A DNA stretch of 64,000 bases from Strongyloides papillosus (Eukaryota > Nematoda > Chromadorea > Rhabditida > Strongyloididae). The notes under the pieces are model-generated. The model was not told the DNA's origin and searched no databases. It saw only the letters and a list, made by a program, of their open reading frames with translations. Every line of letters starts with the position of its first letter. Positions within the stretch are counted from its first letter, which is position 1. The DNA lies in assembly GCA_005656395.1 (NCBI GenBank), contig SRSI01000019.1, forward strand, positions 310,001-374,000, given 5' to 3'. Below are positions 11,591-23,988 of the stretch, piece by piece. A program made the position numbers and the translations under genes.

Positions 11591-13247
11591 TTAACTAACC
11601 AAACTTTCATTCATCTCAATAAGTTTCCTTCTGATAAGTTTACCATTTGGTGTTCTTGGAATCTCAGAAACAAACTGTATACCACCTTTTATGTGCTTAT
11701 ATGGACTGATAATTTTGTATAACCAATTAAGTATATCGACATCCTTAACATTTTCACAACCTTCCTTCAAAACAACAAATGCCTTTGGTACCTCACCACA
11801 CCTCTCACAACTTACACCAATAACACCACAGTCAAATACAGCTTCATGTTTCTTAAGTTTATCTTCTATCTCATTTGGTGATACCTGAAGCCCATGTACC
11901 TTTATTAATTCTTTTATCCTCCCAGTAACATAATAAAATCCATCCTTATCAAATGACACTATATCACCAGTATGGAGCCATCCCTTAAAATCTATTGTTT
12001 CCTCAGTACTTTCATCATCATTCAAATACCCAACCATTACAGCATCTGACTTTAACCACAACTCTCCAGTCATATCCGGTTCAAATATCTCTACAGCCAT
12101 CTCTGAATCAACTATTTTAGCTTCAAAACCAGGTAAAAGTTTACCAACACTACCAAGTTTCTTATCATAACATTTTCCATCAACATTTCCTAATGGTGTT
12201 ATGTGACTGAGGACACACAATTCTGTCATACCATATCCCTGAAGTAAGTTTTCTATTGACGGAAATACTTTTAAAAATTCTTCACTCATCCCACGACCCA
12301 GTGGAGCCGAACCAACTAATGCTGTCTTCACTGAACTAACATCATACTTCTTCACCATTTCCTTGTTTTTACAGAAAAAATTTATAATTGATGGAACTAC
12401 ATTTATAACGTCAATCTGGAAAAAAATAGTTACACAAAACAAGGAACTAACTTACTCTATATTTTTCTATAATCTCCAAAGTCATCATAGTATTAAACTC
12501 CTCCAAGATAACGGAATGATGTCCTTCCAACAAGCAATAACACAATGGCCAAAATCCACTAACATGGAAAAAAGGTAGTATAGAAAGTGTGGCCCTCTTA
12601 ATACCACTACTTAACTTATCAAAAAGAGAATGCTTTAATATATAGGTAATACAACTAAAATTTCTATGTGATAAGAGACAACATTTAGGTTTACCAGTTG
12701 TGCCACTGGAAAATGGTGTTATTAAAATATCAGACATCTGAATATCTAATTTGGGTAATATTTCACTGATTTCACTAACACTTTTACCATTCCATAATCT
12801 TAGGAGGCTCTCGAAATCCTCACCAATTTGATTGTCCTTCTTATCAATAAGGATAACTTTTAATATATCAACTAAATGCTCGATTTTTGTATAATTATCA
12901 CTGTGACATACAAGACATTTTGCTTTTGTTAAATTAACAAAATAATCAATCTCTTCTTTTGTGGAGGATGGATTGATACCGGAGATTGTGGATCCGAGTA
13001 ACGCTGTTGATAGGAATACCTCAACAAACTCTATCGAATTAGGTAACAAAACAAGAACAATATCCTTCTTCTTCAACTCAATTTGATTAAAAAACCCAGC
13101 AGCCAGTTGATAACATTTCTTCCTCAAAACATTATACGTTATACTTTGTTTGGTGGCATAATTTGTTATAGCAACATTCTCTCCATGTTCCTTAGAAGCA
13201 TTCAATATCTGTAAATGATATGGTTCACTTGAATATGCTATAAACAT
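11591..13247 (-). CDS. acyl-CoA synthetase / 4-coumarate:CoA ligase-like AMP-binding enzyme
   Basis: Two exons, 12456-13247 and 11591-12415, joined in phase 0 across a 40-base intron, encode about 538 residues, the normal length of the firefly-luciferase/4CL branch. ANL-superfamily motifs appear in order: the phosphate-binding loop SSGTTGKPK (about residue 189), YGMTE in the central core, GWLHTGDI, the hinge GRIKELIKVHG, and the C-terminal PNGKLIRR with the adenylation lysine. The enzyme should activate a carboxylic acid, probably a fatty acid, by adenylation and thioesterify it to CoA. The C-terminus SLVS is not a clear peroxisomal SKL-type signal, and no membrane anchor is seen, so location is open. 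Confidence 0.92.
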
Positions 13248-13616
13248 TCTTAAAATTTTCCTATCTATAAAGTAGCATAAAAATACAAAATGATTTCTTT
13301 TCCGTTATTTTCATATATTTGTAGTTGTTTTATATCAATTTTTATCCATAATTGATGCTTATTTTTTATTTTTCCGTTTTATGATACATTATTTTAATTA
13401 ACTATATTATTTTCTTTATTTATCTAATTATTTTTTGGAATTAGTTGGTGTTAATGTTACTATTAATAGTAGAGATTTATTATAAGGCAATTATTTTTAG
13501 AGAATATTGTTACTTAGCAACGAGCTCTTTCACCAAAATCAATCTAATTTTTTTGTTTATGTTATTTTATTACAAGAAATAAAAAGGCTATTTTATATTA
13601 TTATTATTTTCTATTA
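13248..13616. other. divergent promoter region
   Basis: 369 bases between the divergent acyl-CoA synthetase and CLUAP1 genes. A GTTACTTAGCAACGAG sequence at about 13508 is an imperfect match to the RFX/X-box type (two GTTRCY-like half sites, GTTACT TAGCAAC), about 100 bases before the CLUAP1 ATG, as expected for ciliary genes controlled by DAF-19/RFX. Confidence 0.6.
13508..13523 (+). promoter_or_regulatory. candidate X-box (RFX/DAF-19 site) of dyf-3/CLUAP1
   Basis: The bases GTTACTTAGCAAC form an imperfect inverted repeat matching the X-box pattern (GTTNCY, AT-rich spacer, RGNAAC) except for a shortened spacer. It lies about 95-110 bases upstream of the start codon, the usual X-box distance in nematode intraflagellar-transport genes. 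That the downstream gene is CLUAP1, a known X-box target in C. elegans, supports the call. Confidence 0.7.
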
Positions 13617-14840
13617 ATGTCTTATCGTGATTTAAGAGGTAATAATTGTTTTATATATCTTTAATAAAAATTTATTTCACAACAGATACAACAGAAATTT
13701 TAAGGTCTCTTGGTTTCCCGAGACTAGTCTCTATAGATAACTTTCGTAATCCAAACTTCCCTTTACTAGCAGAAATCTTAGAATGGATAGTTATAAAATT
13801 TGATGGTAACATTAAGATCAAAACAAACCTTGAACATGAAAATGATAGAATATTATTTATTAAGCAATGTGTAGTAATTTTATTACAAAAAGCCAGGATA
13901 AAGATGAATCCACGTAATTTATATCAAGCTAATGGTATGGCAATTAAAGAACTTATGCCGGCATTACGACTTTTATACAATCCAATAAAAAGTATTGAAG
14001 GTCCTGAGAAGGGTAGTGATGAGAATTTAGGTAGATTAACAGAGATTAGGTCGAAGATTAACTCAAGTAAACAGGAGGTAAGGAGATGTAACATGTTGGC
14101 TGGTGAGATACCTCAGAGTGGGGCAACGTTATATGAATTGTTAGGTAAAGAGGTTGACATGAAGAAACATCGTACTTTTATCTTATCACAGAATTTGAAT
14201 GTCACTGAAGCAGGAAGGATTATTAAGAAATTATTAGATAAGAATGAGAAGGAGATTGAGGATTTATCCATTAAGATGTCGAATATATCAAATGATGAGG
14301 AAAGTTTGGATAATAAGATTGAGAAAAAGAAAAGAGAACATGAATTGTTGGAGAAGAGGTTAGCAAAACTGCAAAATTTTAGACCACAATATATTGAGGA
14401 TTACGAGAAGTTGGAGAGGAAATTGAAGGAGTTATACTTAGAGTATGTCACAAAGTTTAGGACATTAAGTTACCTTCAAGAACAAATATGGGAAATGGAA
14501 AGGGCTGAGAAGGAAAGGAACTATAAAGCTGAGTTACAGATGAGACAACAAGTTGAAAAGTTAAAAGAAGAAATATCTCAACCACCGTAAGTAAAACATC
14601 TTCCACATGATATTCTAATTACTTTTTTTAAGATTAACTGATGAGGAACAGTTGAATGAGAAGAAAGGAAAATTAAATACATTTGGCAATATGCTTGGAG
14701 CAGGTATAAGTGATGATGAATCAGAGGACAGTAATGAGGGTAAAATAGATTATGATGATGATCCCAATATAAGTGATGTCTCCTCAGTAAATGATTCAAA
14801 ATTGAAAATGGACGATGAAGACTCCGAAGATGCATTCTAA
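13617..14840 (+). CDS. dyf-3: CLUAP1 / DYF-3 / IFT38 intraflagellar transport complex B subunit
   Basis: Three exons: 13617-13638, 13686-14586 and 14633-14840, giving about 376 residues (family about 400). The tiny first exon gives MSYRDLRD, matching the conserved MSxRDLR start of CLUAP1, followed by EILRSLGFPRLVSIDNFR, very close to the family's N-terminal calponin-homology-like domain (residues about 1-130). The middle (about 145-310) is a Lys/Glu-rich coiled coil, and the tail is acidic (DDESEDSNE...), also a family trait. CLUAP1 is an IFT-B peripheral subunit needed for cilium assembly; in nematodes it acts in ciliated sensory neurons. The candidate X-box upstream fits this. Confidence 0.95.
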
Positions 14841-15122
14841 AACAATACAAAACAGCAATATAACTTTAAAATTTATTAAAAATTATTAACCATTTCAATC
14901 GACAAAAAAAAGGTGAAAAAACATTTTAAAATTGTCATTTCCAATAAATAGCCAATTATTTTGTCATCAGTAAAAGAAGTATAGACTTGAAAAATAGTAC
15001 ACATATCTCTAGTAATATTCAGAAAAACAAATAATAATAATAAAGAAAACAAAACTCTACTTCATACTTTCTATATAAATATAAAAAATTTTATAACTTT
15101 ATTAACAAAATTTCATTTTTCT

Positions 15123-15998
15123 TTATAATTTCATTGATCTATCAATGGCTTTTTGAATATTTTCATATGCATCACATCCCCAGTATTCAGGTTGCCCTTT
15201 TTCCCACTTACTTCTTTGATCCTCACCACCGAGAACAGAAGGTTGGTATTGTTCTGGAATGGTACTAAGCACAGACTTATTGTAGATACTCCTCCATTGG
15301 TCAAAATGTTCCTGTTTGTGGGGCGAATCTATAGTGTTCCATGGTTTATTAGCTCCAATAAAGTGGACAATTTTAATATTTTTACCAAATCTCTTGTAGG
15401 CAGCAGCATAACTATATATGGCACCAGCGGTCATGTTATAGGTGAATGGTAATCTACGATCAGAGGGACCAGTAGACCATGATGAGAAGAAATCATTTAA
15501 CAAACCTTGATCACCACCATCAAAAGACCCAAAACTAAGAGCAAAATCGAGTAATCTTTCATAAGTTTCGTTACTTGGTTTGTAAACAAAAACCCCAGAA
15601 TTGAAACAATCAGGCCATCCAATATCAGCAGCAGCAGAGAGTTCCTCTCTCTCAAACAATTCATCGGCATTTTGAAGGACAAGTGTATCGGCATCCAAAA
15701 AGACAGCCTTCTCATATTGAGTTAATCTCCAACAATTAAGTTTAGTGAAAGTTATACCAAGATCAGGTCTACCGATAAGTCTTAAATTAGTCTTATCATT
15801 ACTATCTAGAACATCAACATGAGAAACATTATTGTAAACAGTTGACAATCTCTCTTTGATTGCTGGAGAGACTTGTGATGTAACCATGATATGAAGATTA
15901 TATTTTGTTTGTACTTTTTTCAAGGACTCTCCAAGAACAAGAGCTCCAATTGCATAATCATCATTAGTGGCAAGTGTTACCCAAGAATAGGATACCAT
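15123..15998 (-). CDS. gyg-1: glycogenin, GT8 self-glucosylating glycogen primer
   Basis: A single exon of 291 residues starting at MVSYSWVTLATND (ATG at 15998). The upstream TTTTCAG just before it at about 16016 is a likely trans-splice (spliced leader) or 5' UTR intron acceptor. The GT8 fold is evident: AIGALVLGESL, the metal-binding DAD in AVFLDADTLVL, NSGVFVYKPS, the GGDQGLLN loop and HFIGANKPW near the C-terminus. The segment GAIYSYAAAY aligns with the vertebrate region holding the autoglucosylated tyrosine, and a Tyr is kept. It transfers glucose from UDP-glucose to itself to prime glycogen. The long C-terminal glycogen-synthase-binding tail of vertebrates is short here. Confidence 0.95.
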   Translation of the reverse strand: MVSYSWVTLATNDDYAIGALVLGESLKKVQTKYNLHIMVTSQVSPAIKERLSTVYNNVSHVDVLDSNDKTNLRLIGRPDLGITFTKLNCWRLTQYEKAVFLDADTLVLQNADELFEREELSAAADIGWPDCFNSGVFVYKPSNETYERLLDFALSFGSFDGGDQGLLNDFFSSWSTGPSDRRLPFTYNMTAGAIYSYAAAYKRFGKNIKIVHFIGANKPWNTIDSPHKQEHFDQWRSIYNKSVLSTIPEQYQPSVLGGEDQRSKWEKGQPEYWGCDAYENIQKAIDRSMKL

Positions 15999-18900
15999 TA
16001 TTATACACTTATTTTCTGAAAAGAAAGACAAAAAGGTATTAATTTATACTAATGAATGCATATATAAAATAGTTTAACCGATATGTTGCAAATAATTGTG
16101 AGATGATTGATAAAAATTATAACTAAAGTAATATTCTATTCATATGTACTAATTTATCAAAATTCTGCTGAGTAAGTATTTATCTATCAGTTGTCTAGAG
16201 TGTTAATAACAAGATAAGTATTAATATTTCTCATTATTAGAATTTAAAAAATGTAAAAAAGTTTAAGAGTGCAAAATATTTAAGATCAAAAAAAAGAATG
16301 TAAATGAAATATAGTTACATTTTTGTACTATTTAATATCTTACTTAATATAAATATCTTATAATATTTGTTAAAGCTTTAATTTTTCCTAACAAACATGT
16401 CTGTTTAAAAAGAATAAGATAAACGTGTCTTTCTTAAAGAATAATATAAAATGCCATTAGAGAGAGAATGTTGATAAAAATAAATATAATTTGGATGATT
16501 TTTAGAAAAGCCCTCTTCTTCTACTATTAAGAATGTTACATAGAAAAAGTTAGAAAAAAATAATAAGGTAAAGAGATAGATTAATAAATTAACTTTGATA
16601 TAGAGGTATGATATATATTTTTAAGAGGTAGGGATATTGACGTACGTTCAATGTAGATTAATGATATAATAACTAAGGTGAATTATTATGATTAAATTTT
16701 TTACTATTTCAAAATGTATTGATGAGAAGATATAAATGTTTCAGGTATTAGAGATTCGGTGTTTTTTGATTATTAAAAGCGTAGGAGAAGGATAGAAAAA
16801 ATGTGCTTGTGTAGGGTAAAACAAATATTTCCTTCATGTTATTGTGATGGTAATTAATTGATAGGAAAATAAGATTAATTTGATAAAAGAAAATTTCCTT
16901 TTCTAAAAATAAAAATCTTAACTGTTTGTATCAAATTAAAATTAAAAGTAAGACATATATTATGTATCTAATAACATTTTAACAAAAGACATCTCCTCAA
17001 CATCAAAATATATACGTGCTTATATAAAATAGTAAGTAAAAAATTTTTTTAAAAAATAAAGAGTAGAATCGATAGTTATTTAATCATACCATAGAATATA
17101 ATTGTCAATACAATTTATATTTCTAAGTTGTTAGTAATATTTATTTACAAAATAATGATGTCTTTTTCTTAAGTAACATTAAATTTGTATTTAAAAATAT
17201 ATAATGAAAATTAATCATATTAATGTCAATAATAATTGTTCAAGTTATGTACATACGAACTTGTAGATGTGTCAAAACAATGTAGAAATGTATATATTGT
17301 TTTTTACATAAAATTGCTACTATCAAGTTGAATGGAAATTTTTGAACGAAAATTAGAAAACAATTTATATTTAGGAACATTAATGTGTGTAAAAAGGATT
17401 TTCCTCCCATAGATGTCTCATCTTTTCTTTCATTTCCATTGATACATGACAAAAGTTGTATTCGAATGTTGAAAAAAAATGTCAAAAGTACATTTTCTGT
17501 AAATAGAACATGTTGATTTAATGTGTATAAAATTAAAAAGATAAATTTTGCATGATAATTGCATGGAAAATAGAAAATGACTACATGGTGGTATTTAATT
17601 TTGCTAATTATTTTTACACAAAATCTCTAAACTATCCCTAAAGCTCTGATAATATCAATATTTCTCATAGACAGATACAAATTTTAAAAAATAGACTGCT
17701 AAAATAAAATTATAAAAGTTTTTAAACATTTTATCAATTTAAATGGATGACACATAGTAAAAAAATGAATGTTTCAATTTTTGATGATAAAGTGTAAAAT
17801 AAGAGAATTGGTAAATGGTTAAAAGCAACTTTTACCAACTCTTTTATAATATACGCATCCCAAAAGAAGTATGCTAACAAGATATTTCTTTCTTATGTTA
17901 ATCATCATTCCTCCTAGTTTAAATTTTTCTTCTTTCAATATCATTTCTTCTAATAATAATGTTTAGTAATAGCATCTTTAATTTTGATTAAAAACTATCA
18001 AAACCAATTACATTCCTCCTATTACAATAAATTTTCCTTCCTTTATCTCCTTCCACTTTTTCGATGAAAAAATATTATATATTTTTTATTATTATTAATG
18101 AAAGACATAAATTAAAAATAAAGCATTTTTCATTGTAATAAATCTATATAATATAAATAAATATCTAATTTTTATTTGATTACAATTTATATACTTTTGA
18201 AAGTAGACATCTATTTTTGTTTTTACTTCATTTTATTTAAACATAAAACTTTTTGAGAGAGAAGAAAAATAATCTTAGGAGAATTAGTTTAGAGATTAAT
18301 AATAATTCCTTGTTTAATTAAGACATAAGTTTTTCCTTATTAAGAATCCCTAAATAAATATATTGTCGTATTTTCATCTCTTTCATCATATGCCGTGTTG
18401 ACTTTTTTTATTGACATTCAAATAAAACTCTGCAATTTGGTGATTTGTTTTTATTTACCCTTTTTTAGTTGATTTTTTAGACCATTAAACCATTAAGAGT
18501 TCAATCTTTTTATTGTGATATTAAAGTTTTATTTTATTATATTGGTAATAAATTGTGATCGTACACATTTTTTTCCTATCATTTCTATTTTAATTACATA
18601 GTTATATATTGAATGAAAATTATATAATTCACCTACCAACATAATCTATTCCAAGTACACCTCTCCTCATAACAATAAAAATTTAAATTTACGATTATGG
18701 CATCGTTACCTTTTATCAATTATTATCTAATATGTAAAATAGTTTATCTACAATCTAATCTACCACTTCATATACAAATCATTCATTTCCTTTCAATTAA
18801 CATAACTTTAATCTCCAATAAAATATAGCTGTTGAAAGAGAGTATAAAAAATGCACAAAAATTTTTTTTAATTATCTTCTGTCCATCAATTTCAACAAAC

Positions 18901-19517
18901 TTTCAAAGTGTTACATTACAAAAGTAGGTCATTTAAAAAAAATAAACCGCTCTAAATGTACCCCCTATATATTTAAGAGGTTATCTCTGATGGGGAGAGA
19001 GAGAGTATGTGGAGATATGTACATTGAAGTGTATTGAAGAGTTGATAGCTTAATAGCAAGCAATCATATTTCATCAAGATTACAGAGATTCACCATCTGA
19101 CGGCATTTTACTTTTTTATTATTTACTAAACAGGCTTGCTTTATTTGACTTAGGTGGAGTTTTCTCAGATAATTAGTATTGTTTTATAGGCTATATTGAA
19201 ATAATAAAGGTGGAGTGACCTATTCGAGATTGAATATATAATAGGAGATGTTTTCTATTTCATATATCATTTATTAAAGATAGACAAATACATACTTATA
19301 CTATTTTATCAAGGTTCTTTTACTATTCATATAATATATGTCTATTGATACTATTTTATACTTGAACTTGTCTTTAGTGAATGTTGCTTCGGTAATGGAA
19401 TTTTTGAATCACATCACCGGGTATACATTCATCAAAGACTTGTTGAGTACTTTATTTGTATACTTTTTTACAAAAAATTTATTTTAAATGAAAGCACTAA
19501 AAATAAAGCAATACAAA
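15999..19517. other. 3.5-kb gene-free intergenic region
   Basis: No reading frame of quality on either strand: the 80-codon frame at 17240-17485 has no ATG start at its head and no recognisable features. A (GA)n tract lies near 19003. The stretch 18960-19130 is less AT-rich than its surroundings and could be an unrecognised transcript or a regulatory region of glycogenin or the carboxypeptidase. Confidence 0.5.
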
Positions 19518-20999
19518 CTAATTATTAAATGGTGTACTATAATCCTGATTTTTCAAGAAGTTATATATCATCTGTAGTCCCTCTCTTGGTTTTTCAACGG
19601 CTGATGTAACAAAATGACCAGCTCCTCTAACAGTAACAAAATCAACTCCATCATATTTTGTTACAAAACCTGCTGTTGGTGGTAAATTAACAGATATATT
19701 CCATACAGTTGCTGGTTGAATTAACTTTCTATCTAAGTTTGCAATGAATTGTTTATTATGAATTACATTACACACTGAATCGACATCTCCATTAAAAAAC
19801 ATAACTCTGATACCTTTATCTAAAGCATATATGACAAATGATGTCATGTCAGGGTATTGGCTAACATAATTATTAGTTACTGAATCACTACATGTTTCAT
19901 ATACTGGTAATAGAGCGGGAACATTAAGTGCCCTACGTACTTCTGGCATATTGAGCCATTGAACATTATCGTCATGGTGTGAACAGGCAGGTGGAGTTGA
20001 TGATGACATAATGTTAGTATTTATGCCGAATCTTTTGTTGTAGTGTTTTGTTAATGCTAATTTATTCTTATGTGGGTATGCATAGAGGCCATTTGGACTG
20101 TCTAAGTAACAACTAAAGTACAGGAAGTATGGATCTAGTCCTGTATAAAAATTGGCATAGTATAATGTTATTGATTCATTGTAACAACGGTCATTTGGTG
20201 TTAACATTGAATATTGGTAAAAATCACAGTCTTCCCCTGATGTGAAGCAACATTTTTTGACAGCATTACGATAATATCTTTAATAAGTCAAATATTATTT
20301 AATTTTTTTAATAACAAAAACTTACGTTTCATCAATAAAAGCATGATTATAAGAAAATTGGATAACAGAATTATACATAAGTTTATCACTCAAACACCCA
20401 TTACCAACAACCATACCTTTAAAATTAGGAAAATTAATCTTATCATCAATAAGTCTTGTACTCAACATTGGTACATAAGTTCCTCCATAACTTTCACCCA
20501 TAATATAAAAATCATTACTCTTAAATTCAGGAAATTTAACATTAAAAAAGTATTTTATAGCATTATAATTTTGATCGGCAACCTCATCATCGGAGTAGGT
20601 ATGATTACCATCAACGGCGAAAGAATACCCAACACCTGCTGGAGCATCAATGAAAATCATGTTAGCAATTAGATTCCATGAATATGGATTAGCTTCAACA
20701 GTCTTTCCATAATCTTTGACTCTGTATGGACCCATTTCAGTTGTCAGACCATCTAATCCACTACACCCTGGACCTCCCTGAAGCCATAATATAATAGGGT
20801 CCGTAGATGGTTTAGATTGGGACTCAACAAACCAATAGAAGATCTGTTTTGTTGGCAAAGCTTGTAGGTACCCGGAGTATTGATCAAAATTGGGTTGGAA
20901 ATTTAGATTAGGAAGATTTAGTATTTTATCAGCATATGGCAGTGGCCTTGTAGATATAATAAATATATTTATTATTAGGAATATAATTTTATAAATCAT
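19518..20999 (-). CDS. serine carboxypeptidase, S10 family (cathepsin A-like)
   Basis: Two exons, 20326-20999 and 19518-20277, joined in phase 2, encode about 477 residues, the usual size. A signal peptide spans residues 1-17. S10 hallmarks follow in order: the oxyanion-hole motif LQGGPGCSG, the nucleophile in GESYGG (Ser), then in exon 2 the Asp in NGDVDSVCN and the His in GAGHFV near the C-terminus. Paired Cys around KKCC and DC match the family's disulphides. It should remove C-terminal residues from peptides in lysosomes, gut lumen or secretions. All catalytic residues are present, so it is probably active. Confidence 0.95.
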
Positions 21000-22069
21000 T
21001 TTTTCGGGTAGTAATAAATAATAAAATTAATAAATATATTACATTTGATTTATAGGTTTTATTATCATTAGAGAGGTGATAAGAATATGGAAGGTATATT
21101 GTTTTACGTTATTTCATCATAATATGTTAGATGATGATGAAACTGAATTTGCTTCTTTTTTAGTATGGTGTTTGTGACAATGGATTATTTTTGTATTTTT
21201 TTTGCATTTATCGCAAAAAGTTTTTGTATGCAGATATAGTGTTAATAATGCTCTATTCAAACAACTGATAATGCTTTAAAAATATCTATTTTAAAATGTC
21301 TCTTTAATAAGTTGGTGATAATTAAAAACTTTATAGTGAAAATTATTGATAAAAAAGATACTACAAAAATTCTACCAATCCATTTTGTTTATTTATTCAT
21401 ATTTCTGCTTTAATTCTTCTCTATGTTGCTAAAACACTTTATCACAACAATTAAACTTATCAATTTCTACAGTATAAAAGTATTATAAATAATCTTCTAC
21501 AATCTTTGTAAACTTTTCTTAACGTCAATGTAAACATTTCTAACATCTTAATAACTTAAACAATAAACATAATTTTTTATACTTTAATAAGTAAAATTTA
21601 CACAATAACTAATTATAATAAAGTATAAATATTTATTAAGAATCAAAGACAGTTTTTCAACAAATAAATGCTATAATTTCAAAATATTATGACACTACAT
21701 ATGTAATAAAAATTGTACTTAATATGTATGGAAAAAATTAAAATATTATTTATATCTTATCTATAAATATTTAATAACATTTATTGATATAAACTTATAC
21801 AATTATTCATTAAAATTATTATTTAAGATTATAAAGATATATTTCTCAATGATATGTAATAATACTTGATTGATGTAGTATCATTATTCTTTTTCCCTTG
21901 ATACTAAAAAATTATTTAACATATTTATCATCTTATCATTTGTAATATTTATTGCATAATAAGATTATTATTGCAATGTGATATATTAATTATAGTACAC
22001 GTCATTTTTAGAAAGTAAAAAGGTTAACAATTTTTATATATTTATATTAATATAATGTACAATTAATAT
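21000..22069. other. intergenic, no gene seen
   Basis: About 1.07 kb of AT-rich DNA upstream of the carboxypeptidase and downstream of an S28 peptidase. Nothing else can be supported. Confidence 0.5.
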
Positions 22070-23838
22070 TTAAAAATTAGATAGTAATATGAATGATATT
22101 ATTGATATAATGATAGTTGAAAATGTTAAGGTACTTCTTGAAATGCTTTCGTTACTTTTGAGTTTGGTTAATGCTGAAGCAATGTAGTAGTCGACTTCTT
22201 TGTAAATGAATTCTCTGGCATTCTGGAGACCTTTTGGTTCACCAGTATATGATGGGTACATATCAGAACAATGAGCTGAACCAGGAATAATAAATGAAAA
22301 TTGGTGGATTGATGAGTCATTTCTAAAGACACCAACTCTTTTCCATGGATCAAATTCACCATTTGGGAGGACGACATTTGAAGCGGAATAAGTATCAGCA
22401 GAACCATAATAAGCTTTTTGACTCTTAATAGCTGCCTTTATATAAGTATTATTCATTGAGTTATCAAAGATATCTTCACATTGATTGATGAAAAAGTTAA
22501 TTGGAATCAAGTCATGGAAGATATTTCTTCCTTCATCTGTTGTTTGGAAGAAACCGAGACCGTTACAACATAACCACATCCATCCTCTACCTTCGAGATT
22601 GTTCTCTACATTACTATTATTTCTCGCATCACCATAATTTGTCATTCTCAAACCATTTATCATATCTTTATAACTATTTGGGAATGGGGCATTAGCTTTC
22701 AATCCCATAACAGAATTTGTCCACCTAATGATACCAGCAATATTTTCATAACCACTTGGGCTTGGTATTTTAGTCATGTAATTACATAATGTTTCAACTG
22801 TATAGCTTTTTTCTGTTACAACCTCTCTTCCATCATAGGTATATTGGATGATTCCTTGAAATACTGCAAAAACATTAGCCAAGAAATTTGTAATATCTAA
22901 TTGAGTTATATTAGCCTCATTAAATGGTGGATCGAGACTAAAAAGTTGATTTAATTTACTACGACCGTCAGAAGTCAATGCTGCTCTTTGGAGGGCAGCA
23001 AATGAGGCATTGACGGCATCATAACAATGTGGATCAGTAGCTCGTATAGTATCTTGCATCCCTAATGAGTAACCGGTATAATCTTCTTGGAGGTTGATAC
23101 CAGCACTTGATGCAATAGAACCGACAACAGCATTTCCATATCTCTTTTTGTAGATTGCTGCTAAACCTCCTGGATAACTACCACCGAATATGACGATTCT
23201 TGGATTTGTGAAATTTATATTGACCATTTTTATAAAGTTATCCAAATCAGCGAGAGCTTGTTGTGGTGTGAGGTATTTTAAATTTTCAAATGACATGCTG
23301 TTGGTATCACCAAAAGGTTGTGATGGACCGAAAAATCTGTGTTCTAATTGATAAATGTATGCTGAGTGATTTTGAGCCATTTTTATGTATTGGTATTCAG
23401 GTTTCTGTACCCAGACTGGGGAAGCAACACCTTCACCACCGATCATTATAAAAACTACATCTGATACGTTGCTTTTTTTATAGTATTTTGAGTTGTATTG
23501 ATATCTCTATAAGGTAGGAAAATTTTTATCTTAAGTATTATTAAAAAACTTACTTGTTTCCATGTTCTTGTATCACTGGTACTAAAATGATCAACCTTAT
23601 TAGTAAAATAATCCTCCTTAACATCGGGACAACAAGCATAACTATTGGTCTTTAAATTAAACTTCTCCAATTTATCAAACCCATTCAATTGTCCATAATG
23701 CATCCTTTCCCCAAACTCCAGAGAGGTACCAATAAAAGGTTTCCCAAAAACAAAGTGTGGAAGTACATTCTTAGATGTCACTTGTGAAACTCCATCACAA
23801 TACAATATTGAAAATATAAATACTAATAACAATTTCAT
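22070..23838 (-). CDS. S28 serine peptidase (PRSS16 / Pro-X carboxypeptidase-like) with hydrophobic C-terminal tail
   Basis: Two exons, 23554-23838 and 22070-23506, joined in phase 0, encode about 573 residues. I start at MKLLLVF (23838), since it gives a clean signal peptide and a TATAAAT box lies about 45 bases upstream; an upstream in-frame ATG at 23910 would place a charged stretch before it and overlap the promoter. The S28 nucleophile is in GGSYPGG, the acid in NGEFDPW and the base in GSAHCSD. The N-terminal FGERMHYG and VDHF segments match the family. Unlike its divergent neighbour, it ends in about 20 hydrophobic residues (IIISIISFILLSNF) after a Ser/Thr-rich stretch, suggesting a GPI signal or membrane anchor. 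Confidence 0.93.
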
Positions 23839-23988
23839 GTTATTACTAAGACTAACAAATAATCTTATAAAAGATTCATTTATAAGGGGTATGAAAAAAT
23901 GTTTGATCATAAAGATATTTACTGATAAGAATTAATCATTCGTCACTGTGTATAAAAGAAAAATTTATCATTTTTAAGAATCACAATC
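23839..23988. promoter_or_regulatory. compact bidirectional promoter between two S28 peptidase genes
   Basis: 150 bases separate the divergent start codons. On the plus strand a TATAAAAG lies at about 23951, 38 bases before its ATG. On the minus strand a TATAAATG lies at about 23884, about 45 bases before its ATG. The two TATA boxes are nearly symmetrical, which suggests the pair is co-expressed from a shared control region. Confidence 0.7.

Noticed and set aside
17240..17485. 81-codon minus-strand frame in the 3.5-kb gap
   Set aside because: Its head lacks an ATG, composition is that of random AT-rich DNA, and no splice partner was found.
18960..19130. Possible microRNA or ncRNA gene near the (GA)n tract
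   Set aside because: No good long hairpin and no match to conserved miRNA seeds that I know.
22168..22695. Alternative-frame reading frames inside the S28 peptidase gene
   Set aside because: Out-of-frame or antisense to an enzyme with complete catalytic residues.
23839..23910. Upstream ATG at 23910 as start of the minus-strand S28 gene
   Set aside because: It would put a polar extension before the signal peptide and place the start upstream of the TATA box.
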